A DNA stretch of 64,000 bases. It comes from Curvularia sp. ZM96. Its lineage: Eukaryota; Ascomycota; Dothideomycetes; Pleosporales; Pleosporaceae. The notes below the pieces were generated by a model. It had not been told where the DNA came from, searched no databases, and saw only the letters and a program-made list of their open reading frames with translations. A program made the translations under genes and the position numbers. Shown in pieces: positions 12,729 to 26,058 of this stretch (the stretch's first letter is position 1; each line of letters begins with the position of its first letter). The stretch is from assembly GCA_022457065.1 (NCBI GenBank), contig JAJGBQ010000003.1, positions 310,001-374,000 on the forward strand. Direction: 5' to 3'.

Positions 12729-14572
12729 ACGTGTTTCACCACCGAGTCGTCAACCCCACCGAGTCGTCAGCTCCACCACCACACCCCACCTTTATAATAA
12801 TACTGCGCAACACCACCACGACTTTTTATATTAAGTAGAATAAGATAGTATTATTTAGACGCGTCGCTATCCTCTATATTCTCTAATTCTACTTAGCAGG
12901 TGCGAGAGTTGTGTCTAATTTAGCTGCAACGTCCGCAGCGCCGTTCACTGCGCACCCTCTTCGCAGGCGTTACACCCTTATTACAGCTACCACCTTCTGC
13001 CTTAGCCATCTAATTAGCTATCTATCTAACTATCTAGGACCCCTCTACCTCTACGTAGCGCCTCTTACGAGTTTTTCGCTTTATTAACGCTTTAATAGCG
13101 TCTCGTAGGCGACTTATTTCCTCCTACATTAACACTATATAATAAGCAATCTACTAGGCTCCCTTACTTAACTACTACATCTGCTCCTTAAGAGAAGTTG
13201 TAGAAGACCCTTACTAGATTTACATACGGTTTCGAATAAGCGTAGCCTGCGCCTCTATTTCGCGCGCGTTGCGTGGCGTTTTCGGATTCTAGGCGGTGCT
13301 CTCTTGCGCTAGTAGAGTTAGCGTACGCAGCACGACGTTAAGCTGTGATAAAACAACGTAAGAATTATATAACATAAGTCTAGTACCTCGAAAGCCTACA
13401 CAGATATTATCTATTATAATAGACTTATTATAAGCCTCTTTAAACGCTAGTAGAAAGATGTCTTTGCTAATATAGTAGATACGGTTACGCGCTAAGGCTA
13501 AGACAGCGTCACCGTACGCGCGCTTTAATGGCGAGAAGCAGCCAACGTTAAGAGGCTATAAGAGATACGACGAGTATAGAGGTATATAGAGAAGGATTAT
13601 CTTCTTCTCTTCGCAGAGATCTTAGAAAGCTACTAAGCAGTAGCTCTTATAGCCGTCAATAATAAGTAGCCTATGCGTCCCTATAGGGCGCGCATAGAAA
13701 TTAAAGTAACGAAGCTAGTCAAGCGCTAGATTATTATTCGTCTAGCTAGTAGAACTAACTTAGATCACCTAGTCGCGTGGTAGATTCTCGGTGAACTAGG
13801 TAGAGATTAGAACTTTACCTTTAAAGATAAGAAACGCTAGGATACGCTTACCTATTGCGCTAACGCCTTATATTAGCGTAACCTACTCGCGATTACCTAG
13901 CTAGATCTTCTTTATTCTTTCTAGTTTATCTATAGCCGTAATAACTAACTATAATAAAATCTTGCCTATAATAAAGCAAGTCTTATTAAAGTTATAGATA
14001 TCTTCGTCTACGATACTATACTTCGCCTTCGTATTCTAAACTAGCTTAAACTAGCCCTTAATAAGCGCTAGGTCTTCGTAGAGAGCTCGCTAGTAATCGT
14101 ATAGACGGCTCCGGCGCGTACGTAGCTTAGAATTGCGCTAGATAAACCTATTAACCTAGTTCTTGCCAACCTCCTCTCTACCACGCTCTTAGAGTAGTCT
14201 ATTAGCCATATCTCGCACGTCGTCTCTTCTACAGGGTAGTCCTCGCTCAGCCTTAACTATTACACGCTTAGTAATAGCCTGCTCTTTAAGTTTTGTTAGA
14301 CGCTTACAGTTTGCCTCACAATCGCGTCAAGGGCGTCGTCTAGCGCGTCGCTCTCGGATTGTCGTTCGTGGGATACTATACACGATAGCAGCGCGTGTTT
14401 TAGTCTAAATTTAGTGTAAAGTAAGACTTTAAATAGCTAAGTAAATATCTGCTTCGCTATAGGCTTGTTATACGTTAGGTTGTTAAGACATCACGCGTTG
14501 TTGTTGTGAAGGTGGGGTGTGGTGGTAGAGCTGACGACTCGGTGGGGTTGACGACTCGGTGGTGAAACACGT
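12729..14572 (-). mobile_element. F3: Fot1/pogo-like transposon (1844 bp) nested in G2
   Basis: It is flanked by TA at 12727-12728 and 14573-14574. Its TIRs start ACGTGTTTCACCACC and contain two tandem units of CACCGAGTCGTCAACC type, a different unit from F1/F4 and F6. The transposase reads on the minus strand, with the helix-turn-helix part near 14100-14250 and the DDE block around 13650-14000, with fewer stops than in F1. TIR and central sequences retain CpA sites, so this copy is less affected by RIP than the gypsy element around it. Confidence 0.9.
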
Positions 14573-16217
14573 TATATTAAACTTTATAAACTACTTAGCT
14601 CTCTAGAGTTAATCTATAAGCTCTAATATTAGTAGTAAGAGATATTAGTTCTTCTACGTAACGCTATTTAACTATTAGAAGTTAATATATAGTTACTACT
14701 TTCTATTTAGCTTCTTTATAAATAATATAGGTAAGACTATTAGGCTATATCTCTATTAAATAAATCTCTTTTTTGAATTCTTCTTTAGGTATATCTATAG
14801 CTTAGTATTATACTCTAGCGCTATTAGGTATATTAATCTTAAGCTTAACTTTACTTCTTTCTCTAAGCTAATCTTATAATTCTAATCTTAGTATTTAGCT
14901 AGGTCTATTACTTTTTTTTTTTTTTAAATAGTTCTCTAAACTTATTTGTCTAGTATACGTCTAGTATATCTAGTAGTAAGAGTTTATTCTTTATAGGCGT
15001 AACTTATCTTATCTAAATAACTTCTAACTTCTAAGAATTCTTTATATAAATTCTTGTAATTTTATATAGTAAGATTTTACTAAATCTCCTATTCTAGAGT
15101 AAGCTCTAATTTATTAGGCATGTCTCTTTTCGTACTCTAGTAATCTTGCGCGTAGATTCTTAGCTAAGTAATATCTTCTTTCGCTAATTAATAGTAGAGT
15201 TATAGATATCTAGCTAGTTATAACTAATTAGTAACTCTATTTCTCTTAGGTCTATAATACTAATATTTATTTAGCTTTCTATATCTACTACTTTTAGTAT
15301 TACTAACTTAGTTTCTAGTCTAATTATACTATCTCTATATACTATAGAGGTGTTTTTAGTTAATACTACCTCTAGTAGAATTCTCTTATTCTAGTAGAGT
15401 ATTCTATATTTTTCTACTACTTAGAATAAGATTATAGTTTATATAGCTTTACTATCTATAGTTACTTTTATTTTATATCTATATATATATATATATATAT
15501 AATTACTATTAGTTCTAACGCGCGATTACTAGTAACTTATACTTATCTAAGAGTCGTTTTAAGACTACCTTTACTAGCGTAACTTTATCTCTAGTAGTAG
15601 TCTAGGTTTTTAGCTAAGAGCGTTAGCTCTTCTCTAACCTCTTTCTTTTTTTAGAGAATTTTCTAGCTTACTACTTAGCTACTAAGTAATTTAGGTAGGC
15701 GTTCTTATAGTATAATCTCTAATTACTATATCTATAAAGTATAAGGTTTCTTCTAGGTATTTATTTTCTAGTAACTCTATTTACGCGTTATTAATCTCTA
15801 ATTTTTTAATTAGTACTACGTAGAAAGTAACTAGTATTTACCTTTATATTATAGTAGATTATATACTAGTCTTCTATATAAAAAGTATAGTAGATATTTA
15901 TATAGAGTATTATTTTCTCTAGTATCTTTAGTATTAGAATTTAATTCTTTATTATATTATACGTTCTATATTCTACTATTTAGTATTTCTTAGCTACTAT
16001 AGTTCTATATAGATAGTAGCTTTTTTATCTTACTATAATTTACTATTCTTAATAGAATTAGTATTTCTCTACGTATTTTATCTACTCTAGACGCTTATGC
16101 GCCTCTTAGTATTCTTTCTTATAAATATAATAATCTAATATTAAGTATTCGTCTATCTATAGATACGTATAGTAGTAGCTATACTTATCTAGTTTACTTT
16201 ACTTCTTCTTATCTATA

Positions 16218-18064
16218 ACGTGTTTCACAAGTGAGCGGGCCACCCAAGTGAGCGGGCCACTTTGTAATAGCGCGTCAACTTCGTAATATTATTATAGCTG
16301 TTTAATATAGTATACTAAAAATTTAAATAAGTTAATCTACTTCTTAGATCTATCGCTATTACTAGTACTATTAATTTTTACTTTATAGGTGCGCGCGTTA
16401 TGCCTAGTCTCTTTATAACGCCCGCACCGCCTCTCTTCTCGCACCCTCTTTAACGCACTCCTACTATTACTACGACTACTACCCGCCTATTTAGCTAATA
16501 GGTCTTATACCTTACTAGTAGTAAGAGTCTCTTCTATCTAGATATATCGTCGCTTATAGCTCTTACGCTTATTTAATTCGTCTAGAGCCGCTTAAAAAGT
16601 AGTTATTTTCTCTATTAAAAGTACTATTTTATGTGCTATCTACTAAGCCCTCTTACTTAACTGCGCGATTTGCTTAGTAAGTAAATTAGTAGAAGACCTA
16701 TAGCGTTTTCTCACGCTCTCTTAAATAAGACTAATTTAAGACTTAACTTCGCGCGCGTTATATAGTATCTGCGCCTCCTAGACGGCTATCTATTATAGTA
16801 ATTATACTAGTATCTATACTACTATATTAAGCTTTAATAGTATAGCCTATAGGTTATATAGGACTAGACTAGCGCCTCTAAAGCCTATCTAGATATTCTC
16901 CTATATAATAGACTACTTAAAAGTAGTCTTAAAGGCTAGTAGGAAGGTCTTCTTACTAATATAGCTAGTATAGTTTCGTGCTAAGTCTAAGATTATATCG
17001 CTATACTTCTACTTTAAAGGCGAGAAATAGGTAACGTTAAGAGGCTATAATAGGTAAGACGAGTATAGAGATATATAGAGAAGGATAATATTCTTCTTCT
17101 TATAGAGATCTTAAAATTTAATAGAGCTATAGCTCTTATAGCTATTAATAATTAGTAGTTAAAACCTATCTATAGTATACCTTTTTATATACCTATTAAA
17201 GTACTCTAGCTATATAAGAGTAAGCTAATTATTTATCTAGCTATTAGAACTAACTTTAAGAACCTAGTTAGGATATAAGTCTTTAAACTAGACGTTAATA
17301 AGCACCTTGCCCGTAAAGATAATAAAAAAGAGTAGCTAGCGATCTAACGCACCTACGCTCTAGATTATAGTAGTCTACTTATAGTTGTCTAGCTATATAC
17401 GCTTCTTTTTACTAGAACTCTCTAAGTCTATAATAACTAACTATAATAAAATCTTACCTATTATAAAGCTAGTCTTATTAAAGTTATAGATATTCTTATC
17501 TATAATACTCTACTTCTCTTTTATATACTTAACTAGATTAAACTAGCGCTAGATAGTAGCTAGATCTTTATAGATAGCTTACTAGTAATTATAGAGATAG
17601 CTCTAGCGCGTCTAGAGCTTAGGAGTCCTCTTAATAAAGTTATTAATCTACTTCTTACTAATAGGGTTGCTCTTATACTTATATAATAGTTTATTAGCTA
17701 TTATTTGAACGTTAGACTTTATAGGCGTAAATTCTCGCGTAGACTTCTTAAGAATACGCCTAACTATTACCTCCTCTTCTAGCTTATTAAAACGCTTTAA
17801 TTTCGGCTCGTAGTCGCGTTAAAGACGTATGCTAGCGTCTCTACGCTAGAGCGTTGCTTATAGGACGTTATAGATCGCTATAGCACGTCTTTAGCTTTAA
17901 ATACGTTAAGATTTAATATTAAATAGAGTAAGTTATATATTAGCTTTAGTATAAGTTTGTTAAGCTATCTAATATTACGGCATCTCGCGTTATTATTGCG
18001 AAGTTAACGCGCTATTATAAAGTAGCCTACTTACTTAGATAGCCCGCTTACTTATAAAACACGT
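16218..18064 (-). mobile_element. F4: Fot1/pogo-like transposon (1847 bp) nested in G2
   Basis: This is the reverse complement twin of F1. TA dinucleotides flank it at 16216-16217 and 18065-18066, and here both flanks are contiguous gypsy sequence, so this is the original insertion site. The transposase on the minus strand is broken by many stops. Tandem units of CAAGTGAGCGGGCCAC are intact in the left TIR. Confidence 0.9.
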
Positions 18065-20057
18065 TATAGTATATATAAAAATCTCTTTTATAGTTAACTT
18101 AGTAGAATCTTTAATAGACTTCCTCTTCTCTTTTATAATCTTCTAGTAGGCTAGTAGTATAAAGTCTATAAAAAGAGATTATTTTTTAAACGCTCTACTT
18201 ACTATAGTATTAGCTTCTAGGCTAGTAATATTAAGTCGTCGAGCGCGATATACGTAGGTATCTACTACGTAGGTAGTATTACTATATAGCTAATATTCTC
18301 TCTTTATTAGTTATTACTATATATCTATAGTATTAATCTTCTAATTAGTAGATTCTAAAGTTATCTATTATATAATCTTATTTATCTAAATAGGTCTAGA
18401 AACTACCTTAAAGTTACTATTTTCGTATAAGTGTACTTCTTTATATAAGTCTAGGTTACTAAGATTATTACTTAGTTCTTCTATAGATAGTAAGATAGAT
18501 AGCTAATCTTTTAGTATTTTTATCTTTACTACTACTTATTTACTAACTTTATTTTATAAGTAGTCTCTATAGAACTACTCTAACTTCTTATATCTAAGAT
18601 ATACTTTATTATTATAACGTCTTTAGCGTTTTTTCTTAGAAAGACTATCTTAGTCTTTTTTTTAAGACGTCTTATTCTTAGACTTTTTCTATATCTTACT
18701 AGTTATAATAGTATTACTATTTTTATTTTTATTACTATTATAGTTTCTAGTATTAGCTATTATAGGCTAGAACTATTTTCTTTTCTACTTACTTCTTTCC
18801 TATAGCCTATAGTTAATGCGCGTAGCTAGCTTAATTAATACGTATAGCGTTTCTAGCTTATCGTAGTATATAAGTCTATTTTTAATATTTTCTTTTAGTT
18901 CTACTTTATATACTATATAAAGTAATATATTATTCTAATTAATTCTAGACTAAAGTTACTTAAACTTAGCTTTATACGCGGATACTAACTTAGTTTAGTG
19001 TAAATAAGTAATTACTCTTTCTACTTATTTCTTTTTATCTATCTTACTAAAGATACGTTCTATGTCTATTTTAAAGTTTTCCTAACTTTTAAATAGCTCT
19101 TATATTTCTTTCTTAGTCTTATAATTATTTATATTCTTTAGAAAGTTCTTAACGTATAGCTATATCTATCTAGCTACTTTACTTTTTATATATATACTAG
19201 CTAGTAAGATTCTTTTCTAGTTATTAAGTACTCTATAGTACTTACTATAGAGGTTAGTACTAGCTAGAAATATTAATAAGTTATTATAACTTCTTTTAAA
19301 CTTCTCTAGTAGCGCTATTTTAAGTTTTATAGTAGTTCTTTTCTTATTAAAGATAGCTATTAGCTAGCTTATAAGCTAATTAATTATTTTCTATATACTA
19401 GCTATCTACTATACTTAGATTATAGTCTATTATCTAAGATTTTATAGTTCTTATACGTAACGTATATTATTATCTTTATTATTACTTAGAGTTAGTATTT
19501 TATTATTAAGTACTAGATTAGGTCTAGATACTAAATCTTAGGCGGGTCTCTAGATACTATTCTAAGATTAAGAGTATACGTAAGATATCTTAAATCTTAA
19601 TTAGGCGTACTATTAGTTAAATTTTTCTATAGAATCTATAGATAGTTAAAGTATTATATAGAGGTTTACTATACTTATCTAGTCTTAGTTTAGGTTAAGA
19701 TAAGACTTATATTAAGTATTCTTTATAATTATTTTCTAGTAATTTGTAGTAGAGAGAAGTTATAGAAGTTTAATTAAGTAAAGTAATAATTAATTCTATA
19801 GTAAATAGAATAACTAAGTATTAATCTATATAAGAGAAGAACTTATAAGAGTTAACTATAATAAATATAATAATAAAATCTAACTTATTCTTATATCTAC
19901 TACTTCTAGTCTAATATCTAGCTAAGCCCTTAATATTCTAGATATTGCTAGTATCTTTAGATATTCTAGTATCTTCTAAGAGTCTAGTATCTCTAGATTT
20001 CCTATCTTAGCGAGATACTAATTACGTAATTCTCGCGTCCCGCGATAATCTATTTCT
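16218..20057 (-). repeat. Right arm of the 3.84-kb inverted repeat
   Basis: Reverse complement of 1-3840 without net indels. It covers F4, the gag side of G2 and most of its 5' LTR. The inner boundary is the outer end of F4. Confidence 0.9.
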
Positions 20058-20131
20058 TCTATCGTGGCTAGTATTAAATCTCTACTACTTATTCTAACGT
20101 AGGGTAGAAATCCTTTTTATTACTTATAATA
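19652..20131 (-). repeat. 5' LTR of G2
   Basis: 480 bp with TATTATA...TATAATA termini (RIP forms of TGTTACA...TGTAACA), followed by the target duplication TAAAC. Confidence 0.9.
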
Positions 20132-20699
20132 TAAACTTTACTTTAAGCTTAGAGTAGCGCTTAATAAACGTGCTAGACTAGTTTTAGCTAATCTAGTCTA
20201 GATTACGCTTAGCGCGTAAAGAATTAGCTATATTAGCTATATCTATAAGCCTAGAAGGAAATCTACGTAGATTAAGATTAAGTATATACTTAATAACTAT
20301 CTTCTTTTTAAGCTTAGTTAGATTTATTATTTTAGACTTATAATTTACTTATAAAGTCTATCTAGCGCGTTAATTACTTAGTATTATATAAGATATATTA
20401 AAGATAGCTATAGCGTCTTATTCTAAGAGATTCGCGTCTTATTTAAGCGCTTAAAGAGTAAGCTATATTTAATATTTACAAGAGAGCTCTACCTACTATT
20501 ATTATTATAATATTTATAGATAATAGGTAGTTTAGTAGGATCTTAGTAAAAGTAGCTAGCGAATCTATATAGCTAGCGAATCTATAAGATATATTAATAT
20601 ATTTATATAGAACTTAGTATTAAGTTTAGTTAGGTTAATAGTTATAGCTTTAGACAAGCTAAAGTAGAAAAAACTAAAATTATTATATACTTTTATAGA

Positions 20700-22017
20700 T
20701 CTTTATTTTTATTTTTTTTACTTAAGTATCTTCTCTTAAACCTTTATAAATAGATAAGCTATTTAATTAATAGTAATCTCTAGAGAGACTTACCTTTATA
20801 ACTTTATTCTTATAGAAGTACTATAAACGAAGTCTTCCGCTATAAGCTTAATAGCTTATATCTAGCTACGACTCTTCTAAGGTATCTCTATTAACCTATT
20901 TTTAAATATAGATTATCTTACTTAAGTAAACTACTTAATATTTATAAATTATATACTTTATCTTCTATACATTTACACGTCTATACTAATCTTCTTCGCG
21001 CTCTAGGCGGTATAAATAAAGTGTAATTAGCTAATTAGGACTATTCTCTAAGATATAGTTTAATAAGCCTACGCGAAAATATCTATTAGAATTCTTTATT
21101 ATAAGTTTATACTTATCTAGAGGAGATATAAATAAGGCTATACGTAAACTAGTATTTATTATTAAGTATAGATTACTTCTTTTTTAGTCGCGAACTAGAA
21201 CTATAGTACTTAAATTAGCAAAGTTAGCTAGTAACTCTACTAAAAGATCTCGTAGCGTAGTGTAATCTATAGTAGGCTAAATCTAGGTAAAGAGAGATTA
21301 ATTATCTAAATCTTTTATAATCTTCTCTTATAACTTAATAAAAGCTTTTTTCCTCCTTTCTCTATATAGAAGTAGTATATTAATATTAAAAAGGCTAAGA
21401 AGATAATAAGTAATATCCTCTTATCTTATAGTTATTCTATTTAAAGTCTAAGATATTCTTTATATAATACTAAACGTTTTAATAGCCCTATTTTAAAGCG
21501 CTTAGACGTGAATACCTATAATTAAGAATAATATAATATAGCAACTAGTTTTTATACTAAGAAATATCTAGTCTCCCGCAAAAAACTTAACTTTATATAG
21601 TGTAATAAGTTCTTAAAGAGTCTAACTTCTTAAGAACTACCTACTTCTAGTCCTTAGCTACCCTAAGATTTCTTTATTAGGTAAAATATCTTCTAGGTAG
21701 GTAAAATAGACGTCTACCTCGTAATACTAGTAATATATTAAATTAATTACTTCTAATAGCTTAGCGCTACTTATCTTATTAATATAGCAAGTATCTATCT
21801 AGAAGTATTAGAGGTCTTTTTCTATAGTCTTCTTTCTATAATAATAGACCTTACGATAGCTAGCTTTAGATTTACCTATACTATCTACTAGATCTCTAAA
21901 AGTAACCTTCTCTCTATTTACCCTCTAAGTATAGGAAAGAATAGTATAGCGTAAGATATTATCTATATATTTAATTAGGCTAAAGTTGCTACTATCTTTA
22001 ATCTATAAAAGTCGTAT
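20700..22017 (-). pseudogene. RIP-destroyed HET-domain (heterokaryon incompatibility) gene
   Basis: Read on the minus strand from a mutated start (ATA for ATG at 22015-22017), the conceptual protein follows the HET family in order. It has an N-terminal MRLL-type start, then YAILSYT followed by VTFRDLVD, then GKSKASYRK, then the DTC-INK segment (family: DTCCIDK). Further on come YFTYLEDI and the segment equivalent to the TLQELL and SIKTS motifs, and later a counterpart of the usual LLG-F-V...YGEG block. Cys and Trp codons are replaced and many Gln codons are TAG or TAA. HET proteins trigger cell death on recognition of non-self fungal partners. The 3' limit is uncertain. It is the only host-type gene remnant I recognise in the AT-rich half. 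Confidence 0.75.
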
Positions 22018-22418
22018 TAGAGAAACCTATCTAAGAGCTCTAGTAGAGGGAGCTATAGGAAAAATACTAATAAGATATATATAGTTAGAGAAATAAACGA
22101 GGTATAACTACGTTAGCTAGTAAATTTATAGAAGAATACTTCTAGAACACGTAGAGAAATAGATAGCGTAATAGTTAGATAGTGTAAAGTAGCTAAGCTC
22201 TAACTAGCCCTACCGTCTTATATATATTACTATCTCGTGTACGCGTTTTACTAGTAAACTCTATAACTTTAAACGTATATAACTCTTTTAATATTTAATA
22301 TATTTAAAAACTTTTTTAATATTTTCTATTAAGAAATATATAAAAATAACTTTCTAATATTAAAGTTTTTTATATTTCTAAGTTTTTTAATATTTATTAA
22401 AACTTAAAAAAAAATACT
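22018..22418. other. AT-rich sequence upstream of the HET pseudogene
   Basis: Probably the former promoter side of the HET gene, now strongly AT-rich. Homopolymer-rich runs appear at 22290-22415. No repeat family or ORF is recognised. Confidence 0.4.
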
Positions 22419-22420
22419 TA

Positions 22421-24250
22421 ATGTAGTTTATAAGCGAGTTAATTACGCTCTACTAGCGCGTTAACGTCGACACTATAACGCGTAATAACTTAATAACGTA
22501 CTACTTAGACTTTCTATACTAAATTAGATCTTTAACTTACTCTCTTTAACTCCTAATCGTAACGTGTTTTAAGCTAAAGACGTGCTACCTTTATCTATAA
22601 CGTGCCTTAAAGTACTCTATCTAACTAGTATACTAGAAAGCGCCCCTAACGCGACTATAAGCTAAATTTAAAGCGCCTAAATAAGCTAGAAGAGGAGGCT
22701 ATAGTTAGGCGTATTCTTAAGAAGTCTGCGCGAGAATTTACGCCTATAAAGGCTAACGTTTAAGTAATAGCTAATAAACTATTATATAAGCGTAGGAGCA
22801 ACCCTATTAGTAAGAACTAGATTAATAACTTTGTTAAGAGAACTCCTAAGCTCCGCACGTAGTAGAGCTATTCTTACGATTACTAGCGAGCTACCTACAA
22901 GAACCTAGCAGCTATCTAGCGCTAGTTTAACTTAGTCTAGATAATAAAGTAGAAGTAGAGTATTATAGATAATAATATCTATAACTTTAACAAAACTAGC
23001 TTTATAATAGATAAGATTTTATTATAGTTAGTTATTATAGGCTTAGAGAAATATAGTAAAAAGAAGTAGATCTAGCTAGATAACCGTAAGTAGGTTACTA
23101 TAATCTAAAGCGTAGGCGCGTTAGGTCGCTAGCTACCTCTCTTTAGTATCTTTATAAGCAAGGTGCTTATTAACGTCTAGTTTAAAGACTTACCTACTAA
23201 CTAGGTTCTTAAAGTTAGTCCTAATAGCTAGACGAATAATTAGCTTACTCTTACGTAGTTAGAGTACTTTAATACTTATATAAAGAGATAGACTATAGAT
23301 AGGTATTAACTACTTATTATTAATAGCTATAAGAGCTACTACTCTATTAATTTTTAAGACCTTTATAAGAAGAAGAATATTATTCTTCTCTATATACCTA
23401 CGCACTCGTCTTATCTATTATAGCCTCTTAATATCGCGTGCTTCTTGCCATTAAAGCGCAAGTATAGTAACTTAATCTTAGGCTTAGTACGTAACCGCAC
23501 TAGCTATATTAGTAAGAAGACCTTCCTACTAGTCTTTAAGACTACTTTTAAGTAGTCTATTACGAAAAAGAATATCTAAGCTAGCTTTAGAGGCGCTAGT
23601 CTAGTCCTACATAACCTACAGGCTATACTATTAAAGCTTAATATAGTAGTATAAATACTATATTAATTACCTTAATAGGTAGCTACCTAGGAGACGTAGA
23701 CGCTACGTAACGCGCGCGAAGTCGAGACTTAAATTAGTCTTATTTAATAGAGCGTAAGAAAGCGCTATAGGTCTTCTACTAATTTACTTACTAAGTAGAT
23801 TACGTAGTTAAGTAAGGGGGCTTAGTAAATAGTATATAAAATAACACTTATAATAGAGAAAATAAGTACTTTTTAAGCAGCTCTAGACGAATTAAATAAG
23901 CGTAAGAGCTATAAGTAGTAATACGTATAGATAGAAGAGACTCTTACTATAGGTAAGATACAAGAAGTATTAGCTAAATAGGCGGGTAGTAGTCGTGGCA
24001 ACGGTGAGAGTGCGTCGAAGAGGGTGCGAGGAGAGAGGCGGTGCGGGCGTTGCAAGTAGACTAGATATAACGCCCATACTTGCGTAGTTAAGATAGATAG
24101 TGTAAGTAATAGTAGCGATTCTAATAATTAATTTAGTATATTAGAATATTTTATTAACTATAATAAAAGACTGTGATAACGTGTCGACGTCGACGCGCTA
24201 GTGGGGCGTGAGCGACTCGCTTAGGTGAGCGACTCGCTTGTGAACCGCGT
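22421..24250 (+). mobile_element. F5: Fot1/pogo-like transposon (about 1.83 kb)
   Basis: TA flanks at 22419-22420 and 24251-24252. The right TIR has two tandem units of AAGCGAGTCGCTCAC type; the left TIR has only one, and it is RIP-mutated. Transposase remains run on the plus strand: the helix-turn-helix around 22690-22870 and the DDE region around 22950-23450. A C-terminal segment near 24010-24090 encodes a Cys-x2-Cys-like zinc knuckle in the better preserved relatives. Stops are frequent. The left flank is the HET upstream region and the right flank is gypsy integrase sequence. Confidence 0.88.
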
Positions 24251-24252
24251 TA

Positions 24253-26056
24253 TAGCTAATAATATCTACCCCTAGGTCTAAAGAATATCTTTATATTACT
24301 CTTAAGATTTGTTATAATAGCCTTCCTGCGCCTATCCTCTATAATTATTATTTTATAAATAACTATTAGTACGTCGTAATATCTAAGATTAATAGTAAGC
24401 GTTTAAAGTAGTCTAAGTATACTTATCTAGACTACCTATATATTAATATATCGTAGGTATTCTTAGATAAGACTTATAAAGAGTGTTAAAAGAAAGTAGA
24501 TAAAGATAAGTACTTATTAGCATAGATAATTTCGCGTTTAATATAAAATAAGAAAATTTTAAAGTAGGCTAAGAAGCGTACTATAAAAAATACTATATAT
24601 CTAGTAAATATCTTACGCGAAGGTAGTAATAACGTAGATACGTAAGAGTCTCTAGATTACCCTATAGTAAATATATTAGTAGAGTTTTCGCTAGTTATAT
24701 AGAGTACTTTAGGGTCTTTAGATACTTTCGTCTCGCCCTTAAATTCTAGCAATACTCTTATTTTCTCTTCTTAATAGTACGTTTTTTCTTTTATAATTCT
24801 TATAATATTATAGGTTCGTTATAGAATCTTATTTTATTAAGTTTCTCTTTTATTAGTTTCGCTCTTCTAGTATAGTAATAAATATTATTATATTTCTAGT
24901 ATTTCTTTAGTAGTTACTAATAGTTTTATAGATTAGCTTTAAGTTCCTATGTATTTTCTAACTCTATATATTCTTTATATTTAACTAGCTATTACTAGTA
25001 GAAGTTATCGTTTTAGAAATTATTTCTTTCTATTTCTTAGTATTCTCGTAAATCTTCTACGTTAAATTCGTCGTCTTTTTCTATCTCGTAGTAAAATATT
25101 TCTTATAATAGTGTTTTAGAGTCTACTAGTTCTAATAGTTTAATAGAGAATCTTAAGTTTATTTTAGCGTCTAGAGGTAGATCTAATATATAGGTTACTA
25201 GTCTATTTTACTTTAAAATTAAAAATAGTCTAATCTTAACGTTATCTAGTCTCTTACTTAGTTATTTTATTTGAAAGTTTTTTATAAGTAAGTATACTTT
25301 ATCCCCCTTCTTTAGCTAAGATGCTATTTTTCTTTTATAGTTAATATATAGAATACTCTAGCGTTATACCTTTTTAAGTAATTCCTATAATTATTTATAT
25401 ATTTTCTTCTATTCTTTAGCTATAGTATTAGCTACTTCTATCTTTAAACTTAGTAGAGTTCTAGTAAAGAGATTTAGGTATCTCCTATAGTTTACGTAAA
25501 ATAGTATTTATTCTATAGATTCTAATATTTTATAATTATATACTATTTCTACTATTAGTAGTAATTATACCTAATTATTTTACTAGTAGTTAGTATAAAT
25601 ACGTAGGTATGTTTTTATAGTTCTATTTATTCTTTCTATTTACCTATTAGTTTCTAGGTAATAAGCTATAGATAGCTTTCTTTTTATTTCTACTACTACT
25701 ATTAAGGTTATCTAAAAGTTTAATATAAAGAGCTTATCTCTATTACTAGTAATTAACATTAGTATTCTATAGTTTCTTATAATTCTATTATAGAATATAT
25801 ATACAAGCTATTCTATATTATAGTCTTTCCTAAATACGATATATACTACGTATTTAGTAAATCTATTTACTATAACTAAGATTATATTATAGCTAATATT
25901 AGTTATAAAGTCTCTTAAGACTAATAGATTTATTATAAAGTCTATAAAAATATCTATCTAGAGTATATCTAGTAATTCTTATACTTATATTTCTCTATAT
26001 AGTATATAAGTACTATATTTATTTTTCTAGTATTATTTGTATTTAGTAATAAAGAC
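24253..26056 (-). mobile_element. Fragment of another Ty3/gypsy element (integrase and C-terminal end)
   Basis: On the minus strand an integrase core remnant is readable near 25830-25960 (pattern DFI...NIILVIVNRFTKY). An integrase C-terminal/chromodomain-like part follows near 25150-25280 (LSKRLDNVKI...YILDLP) and an acidic tail near 25050-25110. It does not match the pol of G2-G4 closely, so it is a separate family. There are no LTR pair, no gag and no reverse transcriptase. F6 and F7 lie at its right side. Confidence 0.7.
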
Positions 26057-26058
26057 TA

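Larger units (their letters stand above)
9049..20131 (-). mobile_element. G2: full-length RIP-degraded Ty3/gypsy chromovirus with two nested transposons
   Basis: Two LTRs (9049-9524 and 19652-20131) are bounded by the target duplication TAAAC (9044-9048 and 20132-20136). A polypurine tract (AAAGAGAGGGATAA on the minus strand) abuts the left LTR, which fixes transcription on the minus strand. In that direction come gag with a zinc-knuckle remnant near 18590, reverse transcriptase with a Y-L-D-D/N motif near 12540, integrase around 11000-11300 and an integrase C-terminal domain/chromodomain near 10300-10600. F4 and F3 are nested inside. Without them the element is about 7.4 kb. All frames are broken by RIP-type stops. 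Confidence 0.9.
7662..20594 (-). mobile_element. B2: family-B Fot1/pogo-like transposon split by G2
   Basis: The left end (7662) and right end (20594) are inverted relatives of the B4 termini, flanked by TA at 7660-7661 and 20595-20596. Transposase remains read on the minus strand: the 5' part lies at 20137-20590 and the 3' part at 7700-9048. The right TIR shows the tandem subterminal arrangement (two units of about 18 bp), while the left shows one. The gypsy element G2 was inserted into its coding region and left the 5-bp duplication TAAAC on both sides. Removing G2 gives an element of about 1.85 kb, the family length. It is heavily RIP-mutated. Confidence 0.85.
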
